Below are positions 63,845 to 64,000 of a DNA stretch of 64,000 bases, piece after piece (position 1 is the first letter of the stretch; every line of letters starts with the position of its first letter). A program made the translations under genes and the position numbers. The notes beneath the pieces were generated by a model. That model made no database searches and was not told the origin of the DNA. It saw only the letters and a program-made list of their open reading frames with translations. The stretch comes from Gammaproteobacteria bacterium RIFCSPHIGHO2_12_FULL_35_23 (GTDB taxonomy: Bacteria > Pseudomonadota > Gammaproteobacteria > UBA12402): the NCBI GenBank assembly GCA_001801465.1, contig MGXT01000003.1:30779-94778 (forward strand). The letters run 5' to 3'.

Positions 63845-64000
63845 AAAGTTATTAATTTAGCTACTACAAGGTTGGCTAGGATACTCTTTTATGGCAATTT
63901 GGACAATAGTATTTACCGGGAATCCTAAATAACTTGTTATTTTATAATAAAGAGTTAACTCTAGACAAACTGCTAAAGCTGTATATAATTTGATCTAATA

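Overview
The window is AT-rich bacterial DNA from a gammaproteobacterium. Evidence is the gene order dnaX/ybaB/recR, leuS-lptE-holA-nadD-rsfS-rlmH-mrdA-mrdB-mltB, dapD-dapE, mpl, a 4.5S RNA gene and a standard tRNA-Ser. A PPi-type phosphofructokinase and several large lysine/glutamate-rich orphan proteins would fit a host-associated lineage such as Legionellales, but this placement is inference only. No plasmid or phage structural genes, origin or CRISPR array were seen.

Layout. 1-8.2 kb: an alpha/beta hydrolase, a cupin, PPi-phosphofructokinase, Mpl, two orphan proteins with Ala/Gly-rich microsatellite-coded tracts, a decayed IS903-like element with both ends and its 9-bp target duplication, then recR and ybaB. 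8.3-14.9 kb: a DUF2062 membrane protein and a 1448-residue orphan protein lie on the + strand between ybaB and dnaX, genes that are usually adjacent. 15.0-21.8 kb: 4.5S RNA, then a lasso-peptide-type maturation locus (PqqD-like B1, B2 protease, HPr-kinase-like tailoring kinase, asparagine-synthetase-like cyclase, ABC exporter, nucleotidyltransferase) with no recognisable precursor gene; a 23-codon leader ORF and hairpin lie directly before the exporter. 21.8-27.8 kb: drug-efflux MFS, small-molecule phosphotransferase, two acetyltransferases, a DUF1328 membrane peptide, a second alpha/beta hydrolase and an enolase-superfamily enzyme.

27.8-46.7 kb is an accessory region ending exactly at the 3' end of tRNA-Ser(GGA). 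Degenerate copies of that tRNA 3' end, several with about 130 bp of shared flank, recur at 29.34, 30.90, 33.21, 35.13, 37.62 and 40.55 kb. They divide the region into modules of one to three genes: a DUF4143 ATPase; Ada/AlkA plus Ogt; an IS remnant plus MarR/SRPBCC; Fic plus a broken SIR2-like gene; AbiEi/AbiEii plus a HEPN-motif protein; and a DUF234 ATPase plus an XRE regulator with a broken nuclease-STAND gene. No integrase is present. Several modules carry conspicuous palindromic operators. This is the most unusual structure in the window.

46.8-64 kb is conserved core: dapE, dapD, acnA, mltB, rodA, an orphan gene, a VOC protein, PBP2, coaD, rlmH, rsfS, nadD, cytochrome b561, holA, lptE and leuS. 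It is mostly one long minus-strand cluster for cell-wall elongation, cofactor synthesis, ribosome maturation and outer-membrane assembly. Nothing is identifiable in 63845-64000. In 33824-34045 I see only a possible decayed reading frame on the minus strand, of unknown family.
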